From Nitrosospira sp. (GTDB taxonomy: Bacteria > Pseudomonadota > Gammaproteobacteria > Burkholderiales > Nitrosomonadaceae), in the NCBI GenBank assembly GCA_030453055.1, contig JAKDLC010000040.1, positions 1 through 11,110 of the forward strand: 11,110 nt of DNA, in the 5' to 3' direction. Below, piece by piece: positions 1 to 7,193 of the stretch (position 1 is its first letter; each line of letters opens with the position of its first letter). Position numbers and translations under genes: made by a program. A model generated the notes under the pieces. The model ran no database searches, was not told where the DNA came from, and saw only the letters and a program-made list of their open reading frames with translations.

Positions 1-315
1 GTTACCCGGCTGATGCTGCCGAACTACGGCGCTTACGCCGCGAGTAAAGGCGCCGTCGAGCAGTTAACGCGTATCTTTGCAAAGGAAGCCGGAGAGCGGG
101 TCATTACGGCCAACATCGTTTCGCCGGGACCGGTGAATACGGAGATGTTTACTACGGGAAAGAGCGAGGAAACCATCAAGCGCATGGCGGCCATGTCTTT
201 CCTGGGCCGTATCGGTGAGCCGGAGGATATCGCCCGGCTGGTGCTTTTTCTCGTCAGCGACGAAGCCGGCTGGGTTACGGGACAGAATATCAGCGCCAGC
301 GGCGGCGTCGCGTAA
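1..315 (+). CDS. SDR-family oxidoreductase, C-terminal part (5' end outside window)
   Basis: This is the last 104 codons of a classical short-chain dehydrogenase/reductase, an NAD(P)-dependent Rossmann-fold enzyme that oxidises alcohols or reduces carbonyls. The catalytic Tyr-x-x-x-Lys motif is visible as YAASK (Y12 and K16 counted from the window edge). It is followed by the NIVSPGPVNTEMF stretch, which carries the conserved Pro-Gly after the active site, and by the usual C-terminal pattern (GRIGEPEDIARLVLFLVSDE, then GWVTGQN and a terminal Gly-Gly-Val-Ala). The reading frame is open from base 1 and stops at TAA 313-315, so the nucleotide-binding half lies upstream of the window. The substrate cannot be told from this half. 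The family call is firm. Confidence 0.93.
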   Translation, partial: VTRLMLPNYGAYAASKGAVEQLTRIFAKEAGERVITANIVSPGPVNTEMFTTGKSEETIKRMAAMSFLGRIGEPEDIARLVLFLVSDEAGWVTGQNISASGGVA

Positions 316-471
316 ATGGGGTCAGACACGATTGATCCGCTGCTTCAGTCCGGCATTGATCGCCTCAAGCAGCTCTGGAAGACTTGGATATCGCGCACCA
401 GCAGATCCAGGAACTGCCCCGAGTGTCGGGTCTTTGTCTTCCATTGACGATGTGCGCGTGATCGCAGCCGT

Positions 472-798
472 TTACGTCGTGGCGTCGTTGCCGAGATCAG
501 AGAAATTGCTGATCTTGACCGCACCATCAGGAAAACGCGCAATCACCTCGAGCTGGCCGCCCATCGCCTCAATGTGGCTGCGCAGGGTCGAGAGGTATAT
601 GTCCGTGCGCTTCTCAATCTTGGCGATGGAGGGTTGCTGGACGTGCAGTACCTCTGCCAGCATCTTCTGCGACAGCCCACGCGCCTGGCGCAGTTCGTTG
701 AGCGGCATCTCAGCGAGCATGGCTTGAGCTTTGGCCTCGGCACGCGCCTGAGACTCCGGCGACATCCGCGAGCGCAGTTCCGCAAATTTCTTAGTCAT
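472..798 (-). CDS. XRE-family helix-turn-helix antitoxin
   Basis: A 108-residue DNA-binding protein with a Cro/C1-type helix-turn-helix at about residues 36-63 (ELRQARGLSQKMLAEVLHV, then QQPSIAKIEKR). A charged N-terminal helix and a short C-terminal strand region (GQLEVIARFPDG) complete it. Size and shape match the antitoxins that follow a Gp49/RelE-type toxin in higBA-like operons, where they neutralise the toxin and repress the operon. The ATG lies inside the end of the upstream toxin frame, an 8-base overlap (791-798) typical of translational coupling. That toxin frame is only a stump, so this antitoxin appears to have lost its partner. No ribosome-binding site of its own is obvious. The HTH assignment is clear; the antitoxin role is inferred from the neighbour. 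Confidence 0.85.
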   Translation of the reverse strand: MTKKFAELRSRMSPESQARAEAKAQAMLAEMPLNELRQARGLSQKMLAEVLHVQQPSIAKIEKRTDIYLSTLRSHIEAMGGQLEVIARFPDGAVKISNFSDLGNDATT

Positions 799-930
799 CG
801 ATCAGCCCTTTCTTTCGAAGTTGCTCAAGGTGTTCGTCATAGAGTTGGTCGGCGATGGGGACATGCACGTCGTACCATCGATCATCACCGGTTTTGTCTC
901 TGCCGATCAGCGAAATGGCTGATCGGCGGG
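791..930 (-). pseudogene. RelE/ParE (Gp49/HigB-type) toxin, 5'-truncated remnant
   Basis: About 45 codons read as the C-terminal half of a Gp49-like RelE/ParE toxin: RRSAISLIGRDKTGDDRWYD, followed by VHVPIADQLYDEHLEQLRK. In intact members the GxDKTGDDRWY block sits near the middle to end of a protein of roughly 100-120 residues and is preceded by the beta strands that build the RNase fold. Those upstream parts are not found here. The same frame continues upstream to an ATG at 1021, but the added residues (including four Phe from a nine-base A run at 956-964) look unlike the family. The TAA at 791-793 overlaps the antitoxin start. I read this as a deletion remnant without toxin activity. The exact left boundary is uncertain by some 20 bases. 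Confidence 0.75.
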
Positions 931-1046
931 CGGCAGGCCTGGGATTGTGACCGGCAAAAAAAAAGAATTCCGAAGAATCCATTTTTCGCGCGGCAACAAC
1001 CATCGAACAAGCAACGCTCACTCGCTTTACCCTTTGCTTACCGCTT

Positions 1047-1310
1047 TCAGGCCGCCAAACAAATCCTGTCCGTTCTCGCGCTTTCTATGCTCGTTATTCC
1101 CTGGCATTTCACCCTATCCATGGTCAGGCAAAAATCCCGCATTTCCAGGCAATCACGAGCCCATTCTCCAGGTTCAGATTCGTCCATCGCATCTTCCATT
1201 GTCAATGCGGCGGCATCCCAGTGGCCATGCGCAATTTCCAACATCGCGATTTTGCATCGCGTTACTTGCCACGGCGGCGCTGTCATCAAAATTTCGTATA
1301 TTGTTTTCAT
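1047..1310 (-). CDS. Small protein of unknown function (87 aa)
   Basis: I do not recognise this protein. It is a soluble, acidic polypeptide, Cys/Trp/Met-rich for its size, with helical stretches such as WQVTRCKIAMLEIAHGHWDA and AALTMEDAMDESEPGEWARD; the pattern resembles one or two TPR-like helices but is too short to assign. No signal peptide or membrane segment is visible. The case that it is real rests on its ribosome-binding site: AAGGAGG lies at 1316-1322 on this strand. Two ATG codons are adjacent (1313 and 1310). The second is five bases from the Shine-Dalgarno and is chosen; the first would be only two bases away. It reads toward the truncated toxin remnant but shows no evident functional tie to it. 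Confidence 0.6.
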   Translation of the reverse strand: MKTIYEILMTAPPWQVTRCKIAMLEIAHGHWDAAALTMEDAMDESEPGEWARDCLEMRDFCLTMDRVKCQGITSIESARTDRICLAA

Positions 1311-1315
1311 CATGA

Positions 1316-1322
1316 CCTCCTT
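1316..1322 (-). promoter_or_regulatory. Strong Shine-Dalgarno for the 87-aa gene
   Basis: A near-perfect anti-16S match (AAGGAGG on the minus strand). It sits five bases before the ATG at 1310 and two before the ATG at 1313, so it favours 1310 as the start and supports the gene as translated. Confidence 0.65.
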
Positions 1323-1447
1323 ACTTAAAATTCCCTCTTACATCTTACATAAACACCACCAACCCCTCCCATAAATTTTGACCATGGTTTTTTGAGAAAG
1401 TGCGAAGTATGAGGAGGAATCCCACACAATTGTTCCGCAATCACAAA

Positions 1448-1491
1448 ACCTCTGATAGGCCCGGAGCTTGCCGGCAGCGGCGCAATAACGG
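1448..1491 (+). repeat. Diverged dispersed repeat, copy A
   Basis: Compared with 2928-2972, this stretch shares CCTCTGA, then an AT-rich gap, then TTGCC-GCA-CGGCGCAAT and CGG in the same order and orientation. The two copies flank the phytase-like gene as direct repeats with scattered mismatches and small gaps. The origin is unknown. Confidence 0.45.
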
Positions 1492-1511
1492 TTTACGGGA
1501 TGGATGCATGA

Positions 1512-1556
1512 AAATGCATCAAATGGAAATGCATCAAATGGAAATGCGCCAAATGG
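1512..1556 (+). repeat. 15-bp tandem repeat, three copies
   Basis: The unit AAATGCATCAAATGG occurs at 1512-1526 and 1527-1541 exactly, and at 1542-1556 with two changes. In one forward frame each unit spells Met-His/Arg-Gln-Met-Glu. It lies about 90 bases before the phytase-like gene. It could be a slippage tract in the leader or part of a tiny Met-rich reading frame. Confidence 0.85.
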
Positions 1557-1647
1557 AATATGTGGAGCCTGATTCCTATCATAACTTTGACATTTGGAGG
1601 GTCTATCGTAGCAACTTTATCTACAACCGCGAACAAGGACCTTCACA

Positions 1648-2913
1648 ATGAATTTCATTCAAAAAACTTGTACCGCTGTATTGACTGCCAGCGTACTCGC
1701 TGCGCCGGCCTACGCAGTCGATTTCGCAGCCAATTTTAGTCTGCATTATCTGGGTCAACAAATCGTGCCTACCGGGGCAACGTTTGCCGGCACCACGATT
1801 GGCGGTCTTTCTTCTCTGGATTACAGCAAAGGCACGGGTCGATACCTTGCCATCAGCGACGACCGTGGAAACGTCAATCCGGCTCGTTTTTATGAACTGA
1901 GTCTTAACCTTGATAAGTTTGAGCGTTCCGCCACTCCCGGGCATGCCGGCGTGAGCTTCAACACGGTTACCACTATTCAGAAGCCGGCTGGCGGCGCCTT
2001 CTCCGCAAACACGGTAGATCCCGAAGGACTGCGCTTTGATCCCGCCCGCAATACGATCTACTGGAGTGATGAAGGCCAGCGTAGCGTCGGCGGGTATCGG
2101 AATCCCACCGTAAAAGAAATGAATACCGACGGTAGTCATGTGCGCGATTTCGCTGCGCCCAATCGCTATCATCCTTCCGGTTCCGTTGCCGGAATTACCG
2201 CAGGTGACAAGGGCGTCTACAACAACCTGGGTTTCGAGAGCCTGGCTATCTCAAAAGACGGCCGCACCCTGTACACCGCCACTGAAAACGGTCTGGCCCA
2301 GGATAGCTTGCCGGCGTCCGTTGTTAACGGCTCCCAGTCGCGTATCCTGTCTTTCGACATTGCAACAGGACAGTCCAAGACCGAGTATATTTATCATGTG
2401 TCGCCGGTCGCCATCGCGCCCGTTCCGGCAGGCATGTTTGCCACCAACGGTCTGACCGATTTTGTCGCCATTGGCGACCGCCAGTTTATTACCATCGAAC
2501 GCTCCTTTGCGGTGGGCGCCCAGACGCCTGGCACGCCGGTCACCGGCAATACCATCCGCCTGTTTTACGCCGACGCGCGGAACGCCACCGATGTTTCCGG
2601 CTTTGACTCGATTTCCGGTAAAAACGTCAATGCGGTGACTAAAACTCTGCTACTTGACCTATCCAATCTGAAGCATGACGACGGCACTCCACTGGCGCTC
2701 GATAACATAGAAGGTATTACGTTCGGTCCGCAAGTCAGCAATAAAGAGACCCTGATTCTCGTGTCAGACAACAACTTCAACAACGCCCAATTCACTCAGT
2801 TCGTTGCCTTGCAAATAACACCCGTGCCTGAACCCGAAACGAAAGCCATGCTGCTTGCAGGTCTAGTGCTAGTGAGCATGATTGTTCGTCGCGGAAAATT
2901 GATGGCCGGCTAA
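1648..2913 (+). CDS. Secreted phytase-like (esterase-like) protein with PEP-CTERM anchor
   Basis: A 421-residue exported protein. Residues 1-23 are a Sec signal peptide (MNFIQKTC, hydrophobic core, AYA cleavage site). Residues about 25-390 match the 'esterase-like activity of phytase' domain, a beta-propeller-type fold: GLSSLDYSKGTGRYLAISDD at 53-72, DPEGLRFDP at 124-132, GFESLA at 195-200, NGLTDFVAIGDRQF near 267, IERSF at 283 and DNIEGITFGP near the end. The tail is a PEP-CTERM sorting signal: VPEPE at 393-397, a hydrophobic span to about 413 and RR at 414-415. Exosortase would cleave there and hand the protein to the envelope or exopolysaccharide matrix. ATG 1648 is set by AAGGA eight bases upstream. 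The gene stands alone, with diverged repeats on either side. Phosphate-ester hydrolysis is inferred from the family only; the substrate is unknown. Confidence 0.88.
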   Translation: MNFIQKTCTAVLTASVLAAPAYAVDFAANFSLHYLGQQIVPTGATFAGTTIGGLSSLDYSKGTGRYLAISDDRGNVNPARFYELSLNLDKFERSATPGHAGVSFNTVTTIQKPAGGAFSANTVDPEGLRFDPARNTIYWSDEGQRSVGGYRNPTVKEMNTDGSHVRDFAAPNRYHPSGSVAGITAGDKGVYNNLGFESLAISKDGRTLYTATENGLAQDSLPASVVNGSQSRILSFDIATGQSKTEYIYHVSPVAIAPVPAGMFATNGLTDFVAIGDRQFITIERSFAVGAQTPGTPVTGNTIRLFYADARNATDVSGFDSISGKNVNAVTKTLLLDLSNLKHDDGTPLALDNIEGITFGPQVSNKETLILVSDNNFNNAQFTQFVALQITPVPEPETKAMLLAGLVLVSMIVRRGKLMAG

Positions 2914-2927
2914 TCGAGCCATAGGGA

Positions 2928-2972
2928 ACCCTCTGAATAAATCCCGAGTTTGCCAGCACGGCGCAATGCCGG
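2928..2972 (+). repeat. Diverged dispersed repeat, copy B
   Basis: The partner of 1448-1491, just downstream of the phytase-like gene: CCTCTGAATAAATCCCGAG, then TTGCCAGCACGGCGCAATG. The 3' part can fold (GCCAGC with GCCGGC, one mismatch), but no T run follows, so it is not called a terminator. It lies in the 118-base gap between two convergent genes, which holds nothing else recognisable. Confidence 0.45.
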
Positions 2973-3031
2973 CTTGCGAGCGGCGCCATAAAAATGTGGG
3001 ACGGGTAGGAGGCATCCCGAGTAAAGTGGTA

Positions 3032-4057
3032 TCACAAATGGCGCAGAGCAGCAGTCGTCAAAACGATTTTCCCGATATGCGTGCCGGATTCCATCAGTGC
3101 ATGCGCCTTGGCTGCTTCCTCCAGACGCAGGGTCTTGAATATATGGGGTTTTAATTTCCCCTGGTGCAGTAGTGGCCAAACTTGGCGTTCCAGTTCGTGC
3201 GCGATCCCGGCTTTCTCCGCGACGCTGCGCGACCGCAACGTGGAACCGGTATGGGTAAGCCGCTTGCGCAGCATGGTCATCAGGTTCAGTTCTCTGGCGG
3301 GGCCATTCTGGACACCGATCTGGATGATGCGGCCATTCAGCGCCGCCGCCTCGTAGTTCCTTGCAACATAGTCGCCGGCAATAATATCAACGACGATGTC
3401 GACGCCCTTCCCGCCGGTGAACTTTCTGGTTTCCTCGACGAAATCCTGCGTGCGGTAATTGATGGCCAGATCGGCACCCAGTGTCAGGCATGCCTGGCGC
3501 TTCTCCTCCGTGCCCACTGTCACCAGCGCGGTGGCTCCGAATACCTTGGATAGCATCGTGGCGGCCGTGCCGATACCCGAGGCGCCGCCATGAATCAGCA
3601 CCGTTTCATCGGCTTTGAGCTTGCCTCGCTGGAACACGTTGGACCAAACCGTGAAGAAGGTTTCCGGCAAGGCCGCCGCTTCCACCATGCTGTAGTTTTG
3701 CGGCACTGGCAATGCATTACTTTCATGTGCGGCGCAGTATTCGGCGTAGCCGCCGCCTGCGACGAGTGCGCACACTTTATCACCCACGTCGAAGCGCGCC
3801 GTGCCCTCGCCTAAAGCAACGATTTGCCCGGCAACTTCAAGTCCCGGGATCTCGGAGGCGCCCGGCGGGGGCGGGTACAGCCCGCGCCGCTGTAGAATAT
3901 CCGGACGGTTGACGCCAGCCGCCTCGACTCTGATCAGAAGATATCCCCCTGCAGGCTGGGGAATCGGGTGTGAAGCAGCGACCAGCACTTCCGGCCCTCC
4001 GGGGTGCCGGATATCGATGGCCAGCATGGTCTGCCGGCTGCCAGGTTTGTAAACCAT
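3032..4057 (-). CDS. NAD(P)H:quinone oxidoreductase, zinc-free MDR family (PIG3-like)
   Basis: A 341-residue medium-chain dehydrogenase/reductase of the quinone oxidoreductase (QOR/PIG3) branch, a cytosolic enzyme that uses NADPH to reduce quinones or similar carbonyls. The GroES-like N-terminal domain shows AGVNRPDILQRRGLYPPPPG (47-66), the branch hallmark, then PGLEVAG (71-77) and GGYAEYC (102-108). The Rossmann domain carries the nucleotide-binding HGGASGIGTAA (156-166) and NYRTQDF (200-206). Zinc-ligand cysteine clusters of alcohol dehydrogenases are absent, as expected. Family members usually have 325-340 residues. ATG 4057 is preferred because AGGA sits six bases before it; an internal ATG at 4027, closer to the usual family start, lacks a ribosome-binding site. 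It is divergent from the pqi operon across a 172-base gap in which no clear promoter could be assigned. Confidence 0.92.
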   Translation of the reverse strand: MVYKPGSRQTMLAIDIRHPGGPEVLVAASHPIPQPAGGYLLIRVEAAGVNRPDILQRRGLYPPPPGASEIPGLEVAGQIVALGEGTARFDVGDKVCALVAGGGYAEYCAAHESNALPVPQNYSMVEAAALPETFFTVWSNVFQRGKLKADETVLIHGGASGIGTAATMLSKVFGATALVTVGTEEKRQACLTLGADLAINYRTQDFVEETRKFTGGKGVDIVVDIIAGDYVARNYEAAALNGRIIQIGVQNGPARELNLMTMLRKRLTHTGSTLRSRSVAEKAGIAHELERQVWPLLHQGKLKPHIFKTLRLEEAAKAHALMESGTHIGKIVLTTAALRHL

Positions 4058-4229
4058 GCTTATTCCTGCTATATGTGTTCCAACATCTCACGATCAACCC
4101 GGCAACACAGGAAAATACCGGTTTTAGCGGGAAGGGTTGCCGATCCTTGTTAGGATGCCGCAGCGGCGATTCCGATGCAAATTCAAGTGATTCAAGCATA
4201 ACTCAAAACGAACTTTCTATGACTTAATC

Positions 4230-4862
4230 ATGCAGGAAGCTCCCGACTTGATTGCCTGCGAAGAATGCGATGCGGTCCACCGCAGGTTAGCGCTGGGGCG
4301 CAACGAAGTTGCCCTTTGCCGCTGCTGCGGCGCCGAATTGGAACGCGACATGAGTACCCACCGCAGGCGGGTGCTGCCACTGACGATTGCCGGTTTGTTC
4401 ATGTACATTATCGCCAATGCCTTCCCGATAGTTGAAATGGAGCTCAAGGGCATGGTCAGCCAGACAACGCTTATGGGCGCCGTCCTCTCGTTGAATTCTC
4501 AAGGCATGCCCTTGGTAGCGTTTCTGGTGCTGACTACAACGCTTCTGTTTCCATTGATGCAACTTTTGAGTCTGATTTATTTACTTACCTCGATAAATAA
4601 CGTTGAACGTTCGCCCGCATTCAATTTATCAGTGCGCTTGATTCAAACCTTGCGGCCATGGGTAATGGTGGAGGTATTTCTGCTTGGCGTCATTGTCGCT
4701 TTTGTCAAATTGACAAGTATGGCAACTGTAGTACCCGGAATCGCGCTGTGGGCGTTTGGCGCGCTCACGCTTCTTCTTGCATCGGTGTTTTCATTTGATC
4801 TTCGCTATATCTGGTGGATGTCTTCACTGGAAAAACGAGAGGGAAAACATGTCGGCACATAG
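4230..4862 (+). CDS. pqiA: PqiA N-terminal-half protein (intermembrane transport, inner membrane)
   Basis: A 210-residue PqiA-domain protein equivalent to the first half of E. coli PqiA, which is a single protein of about twice this size. A small metal-binding-type knuckle comes first (C10-x2-C13 and C30-x2-C33). Four predicted membrane spans follow, at about 48-66, 94-118, 143-165 and 168-188. The family signature reads MYIIANAFPIVEM (58-70). It should sit in the inner membrane and deliver or receive lipid for the PqiB channel. The start is ATG 4230; there is no good Shine-Dalgarno and no better in-frame start nearby. Its stop overlaps the second half-gene by 14 bases, so the operon appears translationally coupled from the start. 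The Pqi family assignment is secure. Confidence 0.9.
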   Translation: MQEAPDLIACEECDAVHRRLALGRNEVALCRCCGAELERDMSTHRRRVLPLTIAGLFMYIIANAFPIVEMELKGMVSQTTLMGAVLSLNSQGMPLVAFLVLTTTLLFPLMQLLSLIYLLTSINNVERSPAFNLSVRLIQTLRPWVMVEVFLLGVIVAFVKLTSMATVVPGIALWAFGALTLLLASVFSFDLRYIWWMSSLEKREGKHVGT

Positions 4863-5532
4863 AGCTGCTTCATTGGCCAATGAAACCGGAGAGGCCGAGC
4901 GGTGCGGGCCGACCGCCGCCGGTATGGGCATGGTGTCGTGCCATCATTGCGCTACCTTGTGGAAGGATGTCAAGGCTCATGACCATTGCGGGCGTTGCGG
5001 TGCAAGGCTGCATTCGCGCAAGCCTGACAGTCTCAACCGAACCTGGGCTTTAGTGATTGCCGCCTGCATCATGTATGTTCCGGCAAATATGTTGCCCGTC
5101 ATGATCACCACCTCTTTCCCGGGAGAGGAGCAGCGGGACACCATCATGAGCGGCATCATTTATTTCTGGGTGTCCGGCTCATGGGTATTGGCGATCATTG
5201 TTTTCATCGCCAGTTTTCTGGTGCCTTTATTCAAACTGGCGATCTTGATTCTTCTGTTGATCATGGCGCGGCGGCACAGTAGCTGGCGTCTCCTGCAACG
5301 AGCAAAGCTTTATCGCCTGGTTGAATTGACTGGCCGCTGGTCGATGCTGGATGTTTTTGTCGTAACGCTGCTAACCGGACTTGTACAAATTGAAGGTTTC
5401 GCCACGGTCGACGCTGGCGCAGGTATCGTTGCTTTCGCCGCGGTAGTGGTGTTGACCATGCTTGCTTCGCTCAGTTTCGATCCCCGTTTGACGTGGGACG
5501 CTACTGAACATGAATCCGGGAAACGCGTATGA
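4849..5532 (+). CDS. pqiA: PqiA C-terminal-half protein (intermembrane transport, inner membrane)
   Basis: A 227-residue second PqiA-domain protein. It repeats the plan of its upstream neighbour: cysteine knuckle C31-x2-C34 and C47-x2-C50, then four membrane spans with the hallmark MYVPANMLPVM after the first. The frame is open further upstream (to 4756), but ATG 4849 is chosen because a purine-rich GAGAGGG precedes it at good distance and the earlier frame overlaps the first gene deeply. The 3' end overlaps pqiB by ATGA (5529-5532). With the preceding gene it makes up what is one fused protein in enterobacteria. The two parts differ enough to be old paralogous halves rather than a recent frameshift break. 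Role as for PqiA: inner-membrane partner of PqiB. Confidence 0.9.
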   Translation: MSAHRAASLANETGEAERCGPTAAGMGMVSCHHCATLWKDVKAHDHCGRCGARLHSRKPDSLNRTWALVIAACIMYVPANMLPVMITTSFPGEEQRDTIMSGIIYFWVSGSWVLAIIVFIASFLVPLFKLAILILLLIMARRHSSWRLLQRAKLYRLVELTGRWSMLDVFVVTLLTGLVQIEGFATVDAGAGIVAFAAVVVLTMLASLSFDPRLTWDATEHESGKRV

Positions 5533-7193
5533 GCGAAGAAAAAACAAGCGAAACGGGAAATCCGGCGCAGGCCATACCCGCACCCGAGAAGGTACCGCAG
5601 CGAGACTGGATTCCCTCATTGATCTGGCTGGTCCCGATACTTGCCGCAATTATCGGTATTTCGCTCGCGGTTAAGACCTGGGTGCAGCGCGGGCCCGAGA
5701 TTACCATTGCATTCAACTCCGCCGAAAGACTTGAAGCGGGCAAGACGAAGGTAAAGTATAAGGATGTTGAAATCGGCACAGTGCAGTCCATCATGCTTAG
5801 CGAAGATCGTTCTCAAGTGCTGGTGACGGCGCTATTGAAAAAGGAAGCCAAGGGTTTTACCGCGGCCGACAGCCGCTTTTGGGTCGTGCGCCCGCGTGTG
5901 GCGGCTTCCGGCATATCCGGACTGAGTACCTTATTGTCCGGCGCTTACATCGGGGCCGACCCTGGTATGTCAGCGGAAACGACAGACAGATTTATCGGAT
6001 TGGAGTCGCCTCCCATCATTACGCGCGACGATTCCGGCACGCAGTACGTTTTACACGCCGCCGACCTTGGTTCACTGGATATTGGTTCGCCTGTCTATTA
6101 CCGCCGAATCAAAGTGGGGCAGGTGGCTGCGTTCGATCTGGATGACGACGGCGAAGGCGTTACCGTACGTATATTTATTAATCACCCCTATGACAAGTTT
6201 GTCGGTATCAATACGCGGTTTTGGCACGCCAGTGGTTTTGATATGCAGATTGACGCCGGTGGCTTCACGCTTAATACGCAATCGCTGGCTAGCGTTGTGC
6301 TCGGTGGTCTTTCGTTTCAGTCACCGGGAAATCCCGGTCCTCCCGCCAATGAGAATACCGCCTTTGTTCTGGCGGAAAGCAAGGTTGAAGCGTTAAAAGA
6401 AGCGGATGGTGAAGCAGAGATCATATTGCTCGATTTCAAGCAATCCGTGCGCGGCCTGACGCCTGGCGCCGAAGTGAGTTTCCGCGGGTTGCAACTGGGG
6501 CACGTTAAATCGGTGGGCGTTGAATATGATCCCGAGCGGCAGGAATTCAGCATGCCGGTATTGCTGGAGATTTATCCCGCGCGTCTGGGCCGCAAATTCA
6601 TCGAAGCCCGGCAACGATCAAAGCATACACCGCAGCAGCGTTTGCAATTCATGATCGACCGGGGCTTGCGTGCGCAATTACGAACCGGTAATTTCCTTAC
6701 CGGGCAGATTTACGTTGCCCTTGATTTTTTTCCTAAAGCCGATCCGGTTAAAAAAGGTGTTCCCGGGAACCTGGCCGGCAGGGATGCTTCTCGCGGATTG
6801 CTGCAATTGCCAGTCATTCCCAGCAGTGCCGATGAAATTCAAACACAGGTGTCCGAGATTGCAGGCAAGCTAAGTAAGGTACCATTTGATCAAATCGGTG
6901 ACGAGTTACGGCAAACATTAAAAGTACTTCGGCAAACATTGACCAGTGCCGGTCAACTGACGGAGAAATTGAACAACGATGTGGCGCCCGAAATAATCAT
7001 CGCGATGAAGGATGTGCAGGAAACCTTGAGCGCCGCAGAGCGTATGCTATCCGAAGATGCTCCGCTGCAGCAGGATTTGCGTCAGACATTGCAGGAATTG
7101 ACGCGTGCGGCCGCTTCACTGAGAATTCTGACGGATTATCTGGAGCGCCACCCTGAATCCTTGATTCGGGGTAAACGAGAGGCTAAACAATGA
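5529..7193 (+). CDS. pqiB: PqiB, three-MCE-domain intermembrane lipid channel
   Basis: A 554-residue MCE protein, close to the usual length of PqiB (about 545). A short cytosolic N-terminus is followed by one membrane anchor at about 29-50. Three MCE domains follow, at roughly 54-148 (FNSAERLEAGKTKVKYKDVE, the typical entry strand), 170-264 (VYYRRIKVGQV) and 295-400 (GAEVSFRGLQLGHV). A helical C-terminal segment runs from about 433 to 540. In E. coli, PqiB hexamers stack MCE rings topped by a coiled-coil needle, forming a periplasm-spanning conduit. The helical tail here matches that needle. ATGA overlaps join it to pqiA upstream and pqiC downstream, so the three partners are co-translated. 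The sequence is intact and the assignment is strong. Confidence 0.94.
   Translation: MSEEKTSETGNPAQAIPAPEKVPQRDWIPSLIWLVPILAAIIGISLAVKTWVQRGPEITIAFNSAERLEAGKTKVKYKDVEIGTVQSIMLSEDRSQVLVTALLKKEAKGFTAADSRFWVVRPRVAASGISGLSTLLSGAYIGADPGMSAETTDRFIGLESPPIITRDDSGTQYVLHAADLGSLDIGSPVYYRRIKVGQVAAFDLDDDGEGVTVRIFINHPYDKFVGINTRFWHASGFDMQIDAGGFTLNTQSLASVVLGGLSFQSPGNPGPPANENTAFVLAESKVEALKEADGEAEIILLDFKQSVRGLTPGAEVSFRGLQLGHVKSVGVEYDPERQEFSMPVLLEIYPARLGRKFIEARQRSKHTPQQRLQFMIDRGLRAQLRTGNFLTGQIYVALDFFPKADPVKKGVPGNLAGRDASRGLLQLPVIPSSADEIQTQVSEIAGKLSKVPFDQIGDELRQTLKVLRQTLTSAGQLTEKLNNDVAPEIIIAMKDVQETLSAAERMLSEDAPLQQDLRQTLQELTRAAASLRILTDYLERHPESLIRGKREAKQ

Larger units (their letters stand above)
1311..1647. other. 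Gene-poor stretch between divergent genes
   Basis: This 337-base stretch separates the 87-aa gene (leftward) from the phytase-like gene (rightward), so both promoters should lie here, but neither is clear. A TTGACA at 1587-1592 has no good -10 partner at 16-18 bases. It contains a diverged repeat copy at 1448-1491, a 15-bp tandem repeat at 1512-1556, and the AAGGA ribosome-binding site at 1635-1639 for the gene starting at 1648. An open frame from GTG 1400 to 1651 crosses it, but it has no convincing start signal and is not called a gene. Confidence 0.6.

Noticed and set aside
574..1374. Long forward open frame of 266 codons over the toxin-antitoxin remnant and the 87-aa gene
   Set aside because: It is antisense to the clear HTH antitoxin and the toxin block, crosses a nine-base A run and shows no domain; a shadow of GC-rich coding DNA on the other strand.
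1587..1620. TTGACA at 1587-1592 as promoter of the phytase-like gene
   Set aside because: The best -10 candidates are at the wrong distance (11 or 22 bases) or match only three of six positions.
1400..1651. Forward frame of 83 codons containing the Met-His-Gln-Met-Glu repeats
   Set aside because: The GTG start has no usable ribosome-binding site, composition before the repeat is not protein-like, and it runs into the next gene's start. The repeat is reported as DNA only.
1621..2172. 183-codon minus-strand frame antisense to the phytase-like gene
   Set aside because: It overlaps the signal peptide and the conserved propeller motifs of the real gene and has no domain of its own.
4060..4092. 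Minus-strand TTGATC with TATAGC as promoter for the quinone oxidoreductase
   Set aside because: Only four of six matches in each box, and the start of transcription would fall on the ribosome-binding site.
4181..4196. ATTCAAG twice with nine-base period upstream of pqiA
   Set aside because: Too short and too AT-rich to call a binding site; not recognised as SoxS or any other known operator.
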